NCBI GenBank assembly: GCA_963699805.1
Contig: CAVOVH010000004.1
Span: forward strand, 558,001-622,000
Length of the DNA stretch: 64,000 bases
DNA from: JAGTVG01 sp963699805
GTDB lineage: Bacteria > Bacteroidota > Bacteroidia > Cytophagales > Cyclobacteriaceae
Direction: 5' to 3'
Position 1 is the stretch's first letter, and the number at the start of each line of letters is the position of its first letter. Shown one piece after another: positions 36,857 through 45,693 of the stretch. Made by a program: the position numbers and the translations under genes. The notes beneath the pieces are model-generated. The model was given only the letters and a program-made list of their open reading frames with translations, was not told where the DNA came from and made no database searches.

Positions 36857-37390
36857 TCAATAAGAAATGAGACTGAAAATATCGATGCCGGGATCGATCT
36901 TCTTTCTTCCCTGCAGAAATGTAAGTTCAACAATAAAACTCAGGTATATCTGTTTCACCTGAAATTCCTTAAGCAGATCAATGGCTGCCTGGGCCGTTCC
37001 TCCAGTCGCCAGTAAATCATCGTGCAATAAAATGATGTCCGTCGGCTGGATCGCATCCTGATGAATCTCAATTGAATCAGTCCCATATTCAAGATCATAG
37101 GAGGCTGAAAAAATTTCCGAAGGCAGCTTACCAGGCTTCCTGATGGGTACAAATCCCGCCTTTAAGCGATAGGCGAGAATACTGCCAAGTATGAATCCTC
37201 TCGATTCAATACCCACCACTTTGTTAATGCCCAGACCAGAATAATGGGATTCCAGTTCATCAGCCATTTTCTGCAATATCTCAGGTTGTTTAAAAGCAGT
37301 GGTCAGGTCTTTGAAAAGGATTCCCTTTTTAGGGAAATCCGGTACATCCCTGATGGAATTTTTTAACTCTTCTATGGATATGTTACGCAT
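36857..37390 (-). CDS. apt: Adenine phosphoribosyltransferase
   Basis: Salvages adenine to AMP using PRPP. About 177 residues with P-D-F-P-K-K-G-I-L-F-K-D near the start, G-I-E-S-R-G-F-I-L-G, R-K-P-G-K-L-P, and the PRPP loop L-L-H-D-D-L-L-A-T-G-G-T-A. ATG 37390 is used rather than TTG 37393. Converges on metF with a 2-base gap. Confidence 0.95.
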   Translation of the reverse strand: MRNISIEELKNSIRDVPDFPKKGILFKDLTTAFKQPEILQKMADELESHYSGLGINKVVGIESRGFILGSILAYRLKAGFVPIRKPGKLPSEIFSASYDLEYGTDSIEIHQDAIQPTDIILLHDDLLATGGTAQAAIDLLKEFQVKQIYLSFIVELTFLQGRKKIDPGIDIFSLISY

Positions 37391-37562
37391 CAATAAAAAA
37401 ATTTTAAAGAATATTATGAGCTCTTCGTTTTAAAACAATCCTAAAATTGTCAGCTTTATTTCAAAATAACTAAAACAATTTTATTTGCGAGAGAATTAAT
37501 ATTTAAAATTCTTTCTTTACATTTTTATTTAATTATTTTGGGAGAAAATCAGGCCACCTACC

Positions 37563-38138
37563 ATGTCAGACGATAGCCGAGGGAGATTCTTTCTAACAAA
37601 TTTTATCCGTGGATTACTCGTCCTTTCCGCTTTTGTGGTCATTTTCATCCTTTTTAAAAAATACATCACCATTGATTATTTGTTATGGCTTAAACCTGTA
37701 TATGACAACACTTTTCTCGTCTTCCTGATCTATACAGTGTCAGAAATAGTATTTGGGATTATCCCACCGGAAGTTTTTTTTATCTGGTCAACCAGGAGTG
37801 GAAGCGTCTCTCAGTATGTTTATTATATTTCCCTGTTGGCCATTATTTCATATTCGGCCAGTATGTTAGGTTTCTGGATAGGTGTTAAACTAAATCAGAC
37901 GATCATTTACAGATGGATCAAACGGAGGTATCTATTGAAATATCAGAAGTATCTGAATAAATATGGATTTTTCCTGATCATTGTTGCAGCGCTTACCCCA
38001 TTGCCCTTTTCTGCCATCAGCATGCTGATGGGTTCCGTAAGCTATCCCTTCAAGAAATTTGCCCTTTATGCACTTACCCGTTTTCTCAGGTATGCAGGAT
38101 ATTCCATTATATTCTGGGAAATCAATAGCCTCGGCTAA
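37563..38138 (+). CDS. VTT/DedA-like membrane protein (YqaA-like)
   Basis: 191 residues with five or six membrane helices. The G-I-I-P-P-E region and the late L-T-P-L-P-F-S-A-I-S-M-L-M-G-S stretch (residues ~140-155) resemble the VTT (SNARE-associated) fold of DedA/YqaA proteins, which are linked to membrane lipid scrambling. No substrate is known. Convergent with glmS, 6 bases between stops. Confidence 0.75.
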   Translation: MSDDSRGRFFLTNFIRGLLVLSAFVVIFILFKKYITIDYLLWLKPVYDNTFLVFLIYTVSEIVFGIIPPEVFFIWSTRSGSVSQYVYYISLLAIISYSASMLGFWIGVKLNQTIIYRWIKRRYLLKYQKYLNKYGFFLIIVAALTPLPFSAISMLMGSVSYPFKKFALYALTRFLRYAGYSIIFWEINSLG

Positions 38139-38144
38139 GATCAG

Positions 38145-39980
38145 TTATTCAACGGTTACCGATTTGGCCAGATTCCTTGGTTGGTCAACATCACAACCCC
38201 GCATGACGGCGATGTGATAAGCCAGCATTTGCAGGGGTATTACCGCAACCAATGGCGTTAAGGTTTCATGGACCGATGGAATTTCAATCACATGATCAGC
38301 CATTTCGCGGATGACTTTATCTCCTTCAGTTACGACAGCGATCACTTTTCCCTTCCTTGCTTTTACTTCCTGAATATTGGATACAACCTTTTCATGGGTA
38401 CTATCCTGAGTAGCGATAAACACGACCGGCATATCTTCGTCGATCAGGGCGATAGGTCCGTGTTTCATTTCTGCAGCCGGATACCCTTCCGCATGAATGT
38501 AAGAGATTTCTTTTAATTTCAGGGCTCCTTCAAGAGCTACGGGGAAATTATATCCCCTCCCAAGATATAGGAAATTAGTTGAATTCTTATATATATAGGC
38601 TAATTCCTTAATACTTCCATTATTTTTCAGAACTTTTTCCACTTTATCAGGAATGGTCTCCATTTCCGACAGGAGGGTGCGGAAATCCTGCTCGCTGATG
38701 GTCCCTTTTTCACGCGCAAGCCTTAATGCGATCATATTCAAAACGATCAACTGTGCCGTAAAGGCTTTGGTGCTTGCTACTCCTATCTCCGGTCCGGCAT
38801 GGGTATAGGCTCCTTCGTGAGAAGTTCTGGCGATTGATGAACCTACGACATTGCATACTCCAAATACGATGGCGCCTTTTTCCTTTGCCATCTCAATGGC
38901 GGCCAGCGTATCGGCAGTCTCTCCCGACTGTGAAACAGCAAATATGACGTCCCCCTCCCTGATCACCGGATTTCTGTATCGAAATTCAGATGCATATTCA
39001 ACTTCAACAGGAATCCTGCAAAATTCTTCGAAAAAATATTCTGCCACCAGGCAGGAATGCCAGGATGTACCACAAGCGATCATGATGATCCGCTCGGCAT
39101 TTTTAAGTTTACTGGCGTATTCCCGGATGCCACCCAGCATCAAATGTCCTTTCGATGCATTCAGCCTTCCTCGCATACAATCACTGATAGAGCGGGGTTG
39201 TTCGAATATCTCTTTGAGCATGTAATGATCGAATCCTCCCTTTTCGATTGATTCGAGATCCATCTCAAGTGTATGAATATACGGCGATGTAGTAACATTG
39301 TTGATATCCTTGACGATCAGGTGGTCCCTTCTGATGATCGCCAGTTCATTGTCATTTAAATACACGACTTCATTGGTATATTCAATGATCGGGGAAGCAT
39401 CGGATGCCAAGAAGTATTCTCCCGATCCTACACCGATCACCAGAGGACTGCTTTTCCGTGCTGCAATTAGCAGATCCGGTTCATCTTTGCATAAAATAAC
39501 GATCGCATACGCTCCGATCACCTTGGAAAGGGCAATTCTTACCGCTTCTTCCAGGGAACACTGGTTATTAAGCTTTATTTCCTGAATAAAATGAATCAAA
39601 ACTTCGGAATCAGTATCACTTGAAAAAGTATGCCCCGCCCTTTTTAACTCTTCCTTGATGGCACTGTAATTTTCAATGATCCCATTATGGACAATCACCA
39701 ACTGATCATCAGAGGTCGTATGGGGATGGGCATTTCGGTCACTCGGCTCACCATGGGTGGCCCAACGTGTATGGCCAATCCCCATGCGGCTGGAGGGAAT
39801 TGGGTTCATGATGGATTTTTCAAGATCTGATACCTTTCCCTTTTTTTTGAAAACATCAATTTTCCCATTTAATAAAGCAATACCGGCACTGTCGTATCCC
39901 CGGTATTCCAGGCGTTTTAATCCTTTTAATATGATCGGATATGCCTGCTGGTTCCCAATATAGGCGACTATACCACACAT
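38145..39980 (-). CDS. glmS: Glutamine-fructose-6-phosphate transaminase (isomerizing)
   Basis: First committed step of UDP-GlcNAc synthesis: glucosamine-6-phosphate from fructose-6-phosphate and glutamine. 611 residues: catalytic C2 in M-C-G-I-V-A-Y, glutaminase domain to ~230 (R-G-Y-D-S-A-G, H-T-R-W-A-T-H-G), then two SIS sugar-isomerase domains (C-G-T-S-W-H, S-Q-S-G-E-T-A-D-T). C-terminal end N-L-A-K-S-V-T-V-E is typical. An exact -7 promoter element and an inverted repeat lie upstream; no glmS ribozyme was recognised. Confidence 0.97.
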   Translation of the reverse strand: MCGIVAYIGNQQAYPIILKGLKRLEYRGYDSAGIALLNGKIDVFKKKGKVSDLEKSIMNPIPSSRMGIGHTRWATHGEPSDRNAHPHTTSDDQLVIVHNGIIENYSAIKEELKRAGHTFSSDTDSEVLIHFIQEIKLNNQCSLEEAVRIALSKVIGAYAIVILCKDEPDLLIAARKSSPLVIGVGSGEYFLASDASPIIEYTNEVVYLNDNELAIIRRDHLIVKDINNVTTSPYIHTLEMDLESIEKGGFDHYMLKEIFEQPRSISDCMRGRLNASKGHLMLGGIREYASKLKNAERIIMIACGTSWHSCLVAEYFFEEFCRIPVEVEYASEFRYRNPVIREGDVIFAVSQSGETADTLAAIEMAKEKGAIVFGVCNVVGSSIARTSHEGAYTHAGPEIGVASTKAFTAQLIVLNMIALRLAREKGTISEQDFRTLLSEMETIPDKVEKVLKNNGSIKELAYIYKNSTNFLYLGRGYNFPVALEGALKLKEISYIHAEGYPAAEMKHGPIALIDEDMPVVFIATQDSTHEKVVSNIQEVKARKGKVIAVVTEGDKVIREMADHVIEIPSVHETLTPLVAVIPLQMLAYHIAVMRGCDVDQPRNLAKSVTVE

Positions 39981-39986
39981 AAGCTA

Positions 39987-40011
39987 TTTGGTTTAAGTGT
40001 TAAAAACCAAA
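39987..40011. promoter_or_regulatory. Inverted repeat overlapping the glmS promoter
   Basis: TTTGGTTT and AAACCAAA form a perfect 8-bp inverted repeat with a 9-base spacer. The right arm overlaps the -7 element, so it could be an operator that blocks the glmS promoter, rather than an RNA hairpin. Confidence 0.4.
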
Positions 40012-40015
40012 TATA
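40008..40015 (-). promoter_or_regulatory. Promoter -7 element of glmS
   Basis: Reads TATATTTG on the minus strand, an exact TAnnTTTG. Predicted start near 40002, a leader of about 22 bases before the glmS ATG. Confidence 0.5.
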
Positions 40016-40051
40016 ATACAATTTAAAATTAAAATAATATAATTTCTATGA

Positions 40052-41344
40052 TTATTTTAACCGGGTATAATAGATCCTGAACTTGACATTACCCGGATCA
40101 ATCTGGAAATGATTGATGGTCAGTGTCAACCCAAATTCTGGGGGATATAAAAGAATTTTATGGTAGAGATTGTTTCCAGCAATGATTTCTCCTAAATATA
40201 ACGTCGCTGGAGCTTCATAATTTTGGTTATCCGTATCATATCCGGGCCGGATCAGCTCACTGGAACCTTCTACCCTGATACCTAAAAATTCTGATCCACT
40301 CCGGATTCTCCGGTTGGTATCATTTGTATAATACAGGGTTAACTGGGAGGGTGGGATCTCATTCAAACCAGGCATATTAATTTTGATATCAAGAATCACC
40401 TGGTTGAAAGCCACATTGGGAATCGTATCAAAAAATTCGATCACAGGTGTGAGATCCAGCTTGGGGATCAGACCTGCCCCCGACTGCAAATAAGTTTTGT
40501 TATCAGCAGGAATAAATTCAGTATAGGGCTGGTTCTCAATCCCTTCCAGGGGAGTACCGGTGCGATCAGTGATGATCCGGTTAAAATTGGAGGTGGTGAA
40601 AAATCTAAACTTATAGGATTGGTATACGGTATCGTCAGGCTGATGATAATACATTTCAAGAACCGATTCAGGATCTCCCTGACTATACCTTAGCAGGGAG
40701 TTGTTCAACGGGTCCGATAAAAATGCAAATCCCCTGAAAAGACTTTGTAAAGTGCCGACATCATCAGGGTTTATGACTGTGGTATCACCAGCCGCCTCAA
40801 ACAATGAATTTCCAAAATCATCACTTAGTTTATAAAGGAGTAGGGTATCCTGTATGGTGCTCAACAGGAATGATCCAGTTCCGATCGGTTCAGAATTGTA
40901 ACCGATCTCACTAAAGCTAAAATAAGCTAAGGTATCATTGATATCTTCGGTGAGTTCATGCACGGAAAAATTCTGTAAGTCTGATACACCGGGCCCGTAA
41001 GTATAATCGACTTTGAGCTTGAGATAGATTGAATCATAAATGGCGTCTTCAGGAATACTCAGTTTTGATTCACCGAAACTAAACCGGGTATAACCGGAAG
41101 CAGTCAAATTGCCCAGATCAGGATCTGTGTAATTTCCTGCCAGTAACCTGGCGCTGGAAGAGGTTAACATCGAATCAAGGCTGATAACACTGGAGGGAAT
41201 TTCAATCTCAGTATAATAAGCACCCACCTTTTCAGAATCGGCGCGTAATTCTAAACCTATTTCATTCGGATCCTCACACTGAAATAAAGAAAGAGCCCAT
41301 ACCAGTATGAGCCCCATCTTAGTTCTCCTACCCAACAAGCTCAT
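40052..41344 (-). CDS. DUF4270 family lipoprotein
   Basis: 430 residues with an N-terminal lipoprotein signal (basic G-R-R-T-K, hydrophobic core, lipobox S-L-F-Q-C). The mature part is acidic, beta-rich, with repeated Y-x-Y-G/x patterns, typical of the DUF4270 proteins of Bacteroidetes, predicted to be at the periplasmic or outer membrane face. Function unknown. Its start lies 17 bases inside the GT5-like gene, and this pair next to panC is a frequent neighbourhood in the phylum. Confidence 0.87.
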   Translation of the reverse strand: MSLLGRRTKMGLILVWALSLFQCEDPNEIGLELRADSEKVGAYYTEIEIPSSVISLDSMLTSSSARLLAGNYTDPDLGNLTASGYTRFSFGESKLSIPEDAIYDSIYLKLKVDYTYGPGVSDLQNFSVHELTEDINDTLAYFSFSEIGYNSEPIGTGSFLLSTIQDTLLLYKLSDDFGNSLFEAAGDTTVINPDDVGTLQSLFRGFAFLSDPLNNSLLRYSQGDPESVLEMYYHQPDDTVYQSYKFRFFTTSNFNRIITDRTGTPLEGIENQPYTEFIPADNKTYLQSGAGLIPKLDLTPVIEFFDTIPNVAFNQVILDIKINMPGLNEIPPSQLTLYYTNDTNRRIRSGSEFLGIRVEGSSELIRPGYDTDNQNYEAPATLYLGEIIAGNNLYHKILLYPPEFGLTLTINHFQIDPGNVKFRIYYTRLK

Positions 41345-42140
41345 TATATAGATTATAGTATGATTCCAGGTAATCGTCCGTTTTGTCTATTGTATCAATT
41401 TTTTTATTATTCGGGATGGCTTTAAATAATTTAGCAACATCCGTGTCAAGTTCTTCTCCGGCTTTGATCACAGCATCGGAATATTCAATCCCGATTTTGA
41501 TAAAACCTTCAAAATCACCTGACTCTAGGTTGGAAAGCATACTATCATCAATATCAAGCATTTTTACTTTGTTGATGAGATCCCCATTAAATTTGAAATC
41601 GAAGGAATTATTGTAAACGGTAAACACCGTTTTGGTATTCTGAAAGATGGGATCATTCTTATACGTCGTTTTGATATACATGGGGATCAAACTCGTCATC
41701 CAGTCATTACAATGAACAATGTCCGGGGCCCATCCCAGTTTTTTGACCGTTTCAATCACACCTTTGCAAAAGAAGATCGCTCTTTCGTCATTATCTTCAT
41801 AAAAATTATTCTGTTTATCATAAAAAACAGATTTCCGATGAAAATAATCTTCATTGTCAATGAAGTAAACCTGCAGTTTGGCATTTGGAATCGAGGCCAC
41901 CTTGATTACAAGTGGCTTTTCTTCCTCACCGACTGCAATGTTGATTCCGGATAACCTGACCACCTCATGCAATCTGTTTTTCCGCTCATTAATCAATCCG
42001 AATCTGGGTACTAAAATCCGAATTTCCATTCCCCTTTCCTGCATGGCTTGTGGAAGCTTTCTTACCAGCTCGGCTACTTCTGAAGTCTGAAGAAAAGGGT
42101 TAATCTCACTTGCAACGTAGAGGATTCGAAGTTTTGACAT
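41328..42140 (-). CDS. Glycogen/starch synthase N-terminal domain-like protein, catalytically degenerate
   Basis: 270 residues that match only the N-terminal (GT5) half of glycogen synthase: I-L-Y-V-A-S-E-I-N-P-F, V-H-C-N-D-W-M-T-S-L-I-P (glycogen synthases have H-x-H-D-W), and T-V-F-T-V-Y-N-N. The ADP-glucose-binding K-x-G-G-L motif is replaced by Q-T-S-E-V, and the C-terminal GT-B domain is missing. It therefore probably does not make glycogen; a binding or regulatory role is more likely. It is divergently transcribed from panC and followed by the DUF4270 lipoprotein. Confidence 0.85.
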   Translation of the reverse strand: MSKLRILYVASEINPFLQTSEVAELVRKLPQAMQERGMEIRILVPRFGLINERKNRLHEVVRLSGINIAVGEEEKPLVIKVASIPNAKLQVYFIDNEDYFHRKSVFYDKQNNFYEDNDERAIFFCKGVIETVKKLGWAPDIVHCNDWMTSLIPMYIKTTYKNDPIFQNTKTVFTVYNNSFDFKFNGDLINKVKMLDIDDSMLSNLESGDFEGFIKIGIEYSDAVIKAGEELDTDVAKLFKAIPNNKKIDTIDKTDDYLESYYNLYNELVG

Positions 42141-42182
42141 AATCTATCGTTCAATTTAGTTGATGTCTTCTGAAAAGATTCA

Positions 42183-42190
42183 CAAAGGTA
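42183..42190 (-). promoter_or_regulatory. Promoter -7 element of the GT5-like gene
   Basis: Reads TACCTTTG on the minus strand, an exact TAnnTTTG; predicted start near 42176 and a leader of about 36 bases. Divergent from the panC promoter 44 bases away. Confidence 0.5.
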
Positions 42191-42233
42191 CTAAAAATTA
42201 CTCTATTTTAGAACTTATTAATAATTTAAAACG

Positions 42234-42241
42234 TACTTTTG
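42234..42241 (+). promoter_or_regulatory. Promoter -7 element of panC
   Basis: TACTTTTG is an exact TAnnTTTG, 17 bases before the panC ATG at 42258. Confidence 0.5.
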
Positions 42242-42257
42242 CCGCCCGGTTCATCCC

Positions 42258-43124
42258 ATGGATACTTTTAAAATGCGTGTTTTTAAAGCAAAAAAGGATC
42301 TTATTTGTTTTCTTGAGGCCGAACGTATTAAAGGAAAAAAAGTAGGATTTGTCCCCACCATGGGAGCACTGCACCCGGGTCATATGGAATTGATCAGGAA
42401 TGCCGTTCAGGATAATGACCTATGTGTATGCAGTATATTTGTCAATCCCTTTCAATTCAATCATCCGGAGGATCTGGAAAAATATCCAAGAACGATCGAG
42501 GAGGACCTTCAAAAATTAAGCGCTGAAGGCTGCCAGGCAGTCTTTTTGCCTGAAGTCCATGAGCTCTATGATGATCCCTTCTACCTGAAAACCACGCTAC
42601 AATTTGGGGAAATCGAAACGATCCTTGAAGGGGAACACCGGCCCGGACATTTCAGGGGTGTCGGACTGGTTGTGACCAAATTATTCAATATTATCAAGCC
42701 ACATCGGGCCTATTTTGGGCAGAAGGATCTTCAACAGTATCATCTTATCAGGCAACTTATCCATGATCTTTCATTTGACATTCAACTGGTGTGTATCCCC
42801 ACAATGAGGGAAAAAGACGGCCTTGCCATGTCCTCAAGGAATAGACGGATCCCTCCTGATATCCGTCCTGTTGCCAGCAAATTCTATGAATGTTTGCTGG
42901 AATGTAAAGATCGGCTTGAAAAGGGGGAAAATCCGAAAAAGATCCGATCGTTTGCAGAAACTTATTTATCCCGGTTCCGGCCTTTGCGATTGGAATACAT
43001 TGAAATGGTGGAGACGGAAAATTTTAGGATTATTCACAGGATTTTAGATAAAAATCAAACCGCATTATGCATTGCAGGGTACATTAATAACATTCGGCTA
43101 ATAGATAACGTATTGTTAAATTAG
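42258..43124 (+). CDS. panC: Pantothenate synthetase (pantoate-beta-alanine ligase)
   Basis: Makes pantothenate from pantoate, beta-alanine and ATP. 288 residues with V-P-T-M-G-A-L-H39-P-G-H42 (nucleotidyltransferase HxGH), F-V-N-P-F-Q-F, F-G-Q-K-D-L-Q-Q, and the G-L-A-M-S-S-R-N loop. ATG 42258 is 17 bases after an exact -7 element; ATG 42273 is a second option. panD follows after 19 bases, with its own -7 element just behind the panC stop. Confidence 0.96.
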   Translation: MDTFKMRVFKAKKDLICFLEAERIKGKKVGFVPTMGALHPGHMELIRNAVQDNDLCVCSIFVNPFQFNHPEDLEKYPRTIEEDLQKLSAEGCQAVFLPEVHELYDDPFYLKTTLQFGEIETILEGEHRPGHFRGVGLVVTKLFNIIKPHRAYFGQKDLQQYHLIRQLIHDLSFDIQLVCIPTMREKDGLAMSSRNRRIPPDIRPVASKFYECLLECKDRLEKGENPKKIRSFAETYLSRFRPLRLEYIEMVETENFRIIHRILDKNQTALCIAGYINNIRLIDNVLLN

Positions 43125-43132
43125 TATCTTTG
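43125..43132 (+). promoter_or_regulatory. Promoter -7 element of panD
   Basis: TATCTTTG is an exact TAnnTTTG immediately after the panC stop codon. It predicts a start only about 6 bases before the panD ATG. It may give panD extra transcription independent of panC. Confidence 0.4.
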
Positions 43133-43143
43133 CAGTTATCAAT

Positions 43144-43491
43144 ATGACCATTGAAGTATTAAAATCAAAAATACACCGGGTGAAAATTACCCAGGCAGAA
43201 CTTCATTATGTGGGAAGCATCACCATTGATGAAGATCTCATGGAAGCTGCCGCTATTTTTGATAATGAAAAAGTTCAGATAGTAAATATCAATAACGGTG
43301 AACGTCTTGAAACCTATGTCATTAAAGGAGAAAGAGGGAGCGGAGAGATTTGCCTCAATGGACCGGCGGCCCGTAAAGCCCAGGTGGGAGATATCATCAT
43401 AATCATTTCTTATGCTTCCATGTCACCTGAAGAAGCCAAGAAACATAAACCCATCATTATTTTCCCAAATGAAAAAAATAGGATCGGTTGA
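43144..43491 (+). CDS. panD: Aspartate 1-decarboxylase (pyruvoyl type)
   Basis: Produces beta-alanine from aspartate for pantothenate. 115 residues with the self-cleavage site Y-V-G24-S25-I-T-I-D that forms the pyruvoyl cofactor, and I-K-G-E-R-G-S-G-E-I-C-L-N-G-P-A-A at 61-77. Completes the pantothenate pair with panC. The next gene begins at the panD stop. Confidence 0.95.
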   Translation: MTIEVLKSKIHRVKITQAELHYVGSITIDEDLMEAAAIFDNEKVQIVNINNGERLETYVIKGERGSGEICLNGPAARKAQVGDIIIIISYASMSPEEAKKHKPIIIFPNEKNRIG

Positions 43492-44496
43492 AACTCCTCA
43501 TGAAGCTTAAATCCATTCTCAGGTACTTCCTTACACTTATCATCGCAGTTGCCTTGTTGTTTTATGTCTTCAGGGATATTGACCTGAAAGTGCTTATCAA
43601 TAAACTTAAGGAAGCGGATTTTAGATTTGTTTATATATCAATCGCCATGTCGCTGGTAAGTCACTTTTTCCGGGGTTATCGCTGGACATTGTTGTTAAAA
43701 CCTTTGGGATATAAGTTAAATTCTTTTCGTGCATTTCTTGCGGTGATGATCGGTTACTTTGCCAATTTGCTCGTGCCCAGAATGGGAGAAGTAACCCGGT
43801 GCGCCATTCTGAAAAAAACCGACAATATCCCCATCCCCGCTTCCCTGGGTAATGTAATCTCTGAACGGATCCTGGATCTGATCATCTTGATCCTGGTTAT
43901 CCTGGCTACCTTCCTGATAGAATTTTCTACCCTGAAGGATTTTTTATACGATGAACTCCATTCGGCCTATGATAGCTTTAATCTTCGGAATTTTCTGATA
44001 GGAGCCAGTCTGGTGGTTTTAATATTTGTGATTGGCACCATTTTGATCGTTCAGAATAAGGATTTTATCAGATCGCTACGGGATTTATAAAAAGATCAGG
44101 CCTTTCGCCTATGAAATGCTCAACGGCTTGAACAGCATCCGGAAAATTGAAAATAAATTCGGATTCTTTTTTTCAACCCTCATGATCTGGGTATTATACT
44201 ATTCCATGTCGTATATCATTGTTTTTTCATTTCCCGCTACATCAAAACTAGGGCTGGCTGCCGGCCTTTCCATATTGATGGCCGGAGGACTGGGCATGAC
44301 TGCCCCGGTACAGGGAGGGATCGGCACCTACCACGCCTTTGTCAGTGGGGTTCTAATTCTGTATGGGATTAGCAAGGAGGATGGAGTTCTTTTTGCCACG
44401 CTTCTGCACACATCCCAGTTCCTATCCATTGTCTTTTTTGGTGGACTCAGTTTTTTTATCAGTCTTTTCATTAAAAAAAATCCGAATGGAAACTAA
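43488..44496 (+). CDS. Lysylphosphatidylglycerol synthase TM-like / flippase-like protein, frame broken once
   Basis: Integral membrane protein of the UPF0104/LPG_synthase_TM family (about 335 residues, ~8 helices), with S-H-F-F-R-G-Y-R-W near residue 57 and the A-P-V-Q-G-G-I-G-T-Y-H-A-F motif late in the protein. The first frame stops at 44090 (S-L-R-D-L) and the rest continues in another frame from 44091. Restoring one T at 44084-44086 gives D-F-I-K-K-I-R-P and one continuous product. ATG 43500 is an alternative to TTG 43488. Likely a lipid or glycolipid transporter. Overlaps the rfaE2 start by 11 bases. Confidence 0.85.
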
Positions 44497-44965
44497 GTAT
44501 AAAATTCAGCCACTTGATGAAGCTCTCCATATCGCAGAAGATTGGAGACGGAGTGGGCTGAAAATTGTTTTTACCAATGGATGCTTTGACATTCTGCATA
44601 TTGGGCATATTGATTACCTCGAAAAGGCGCGTAATGAAGGCGACAGGTTAATCATTGGTCTCAACACAGATGAAAGTGTCCGGACAATTAAGGGACCAAA
44701 AAGACCTATCAATGATCAATTCTCCCGCGCCAGGCTGCTGGCCGCACTGTCCTTCGTTGATCTTGTAATCCCTTTTAATGAAAGCACCCCCCTTGATCTT
44801 ATCAAAGCAGTCAGACCGGATATTTTAGTGAAAGGAAATGACTATGAAATCAAGAACATTGTAGGGGGGAAATTCGTTATGGAGAATGGTGGAAAAGTGA
44901 TAACTTTGGACTTAATTCAAGGAGTGTCTACCACGAATATCATTGACAAAATTAAAAAATCATGA
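44486..44965 (+). CDS. rfaE2: D-glycero-beta-D-manno-heptose 1-phosphate adenylyltransferase (RfaE2-like)
   Basis: 160-residue nucleotidyltransferase, with G-C-F-D-I-L-H38-I-G-H41 motif, G-L-N-T-D-E-S-V-R and V-K-G-N-D-Y. It matches the C-terminal half of bifunctional HldE and makes ADP-heptose for lipopolysaccharide core. The kinase half (RfaE1) is not in the window. A longer frame from 44363 is only an overlap with the previous gene. Overlaps the Zn peptidase by four bases (ATGA). Confidence 0.92.
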   Translation: METKYKIQPLDEALHIAEDWRRSGLKIVFTNGCFDILHIGHIDYLEKARNEGDRLIIGLNTDESVRTIKGPKRPINDQFSRARLLAALSFVDLVIPFNESTPLDLIKAVRPDILVKGNDYEIKNIVGGKFVMENGGKVITLDLIQGVSTTNIIDKIKKS

Positions 44966-45663
44966 ATATTAGTATTATCGTAATTGCTGTATTATTAATG
45001 ATCGTAAGTTTCACGGTGAGTGCCAGGCTGAGAAATAAATTTAAAAAATATTCAAAAGTCGGTTTAAAAAGCGGTCTTAGCGGAGCTGAAATTGCCGAGC
45101 TCATGTTAAGGGACAACGGCATTCATGATGTAAAAGTAACCAGCGTGCAGGGATCCTTGACCGATCATTATAATCCATCGAATAAAACTGTCAACCTGAG
45201 TGAGGAGGTATTCTATGGAAGATCGGCGGCTGCAGCTGCAGTAGCAGCCCATGAATGTGGGCATGCCGTTCAACATGCTACCGGATACAGGGCCCTAGAA
45301 CTGAGGAGTGCGCTCGTCCCAATACAGAATGTCAGCGGCAGGATTCTTAATTTTGTGGTGCTGGCCGCAATCTTTGGTGGTGCTTTTCTTTTTTCAACCT
45401 TCCCGGTCCAGATTGTGTTGTTAATCATCATTGCGTGTTATTTCATACTTACAACATTTACTTTTATCACATTACCCGTTGAATTTAATGCGAGCTCCCG
45501 GGCACTGGCATGGATAAAGAATAGAAATATTGTAGATCCATCGGAATATGATATGGCACAAGATGCACTTAAATGGGCCGCTATGACCTACGTGGTGGCG
45601 GCGATCGGGGCGCTGGTTTCCCTGCTGTATTATATTATGATATTTTTGGGATCACGGGATTAG
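44962..45663 (+). CDS. Zinc metallopeptidase, YugP family
   Basis: 233 residues with an N-terminal membrane helix, the zinc motif H97-E-C-G-H101 in A-A-H-E-C-G-H-A-V-Q, and two or three further helices (about 125-175, 205-230). Membrane-embedded M48-like peptidase of the Zn_protease_2 family. Substrate unknown. Start overlaps the rfaE2 stop. Confidence 0.88.
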   Translation: MNISIIVIAVLLMIVSFTVSARLRNKFKKYSKVGLKSGLSGAEIAELMLRDNGIHDVKVTSVQGSLTDHYNPSNKTVNLSEEVFYGRSAAAAAVAAHECGHAVQHATGYRALELRSALVPIQNVSGRILNFVVLAAIFGGAFLFSTFPVQIVLLIIIACYFILTTFTFITLPVEFNASSRALAWIKNRNIVDPSEYDMAQDALKWAAMTYVVAAIGALVSLLYYIMIFLGSRD

Positions 45664-45693
45664 AAATTTACCTTTAACATAAATCCATAACCT

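Noticed and set aside
39981..40051. glmS ribozyme
   Set aside because: The leader is far too short for the ribozyme core and no such fold is visible.
44363..44485. N-terminal extension of RfaE2
   Set aside because: This stretch is the end of the flippase-like gene in another frame; ATG 44486 gives the family start.
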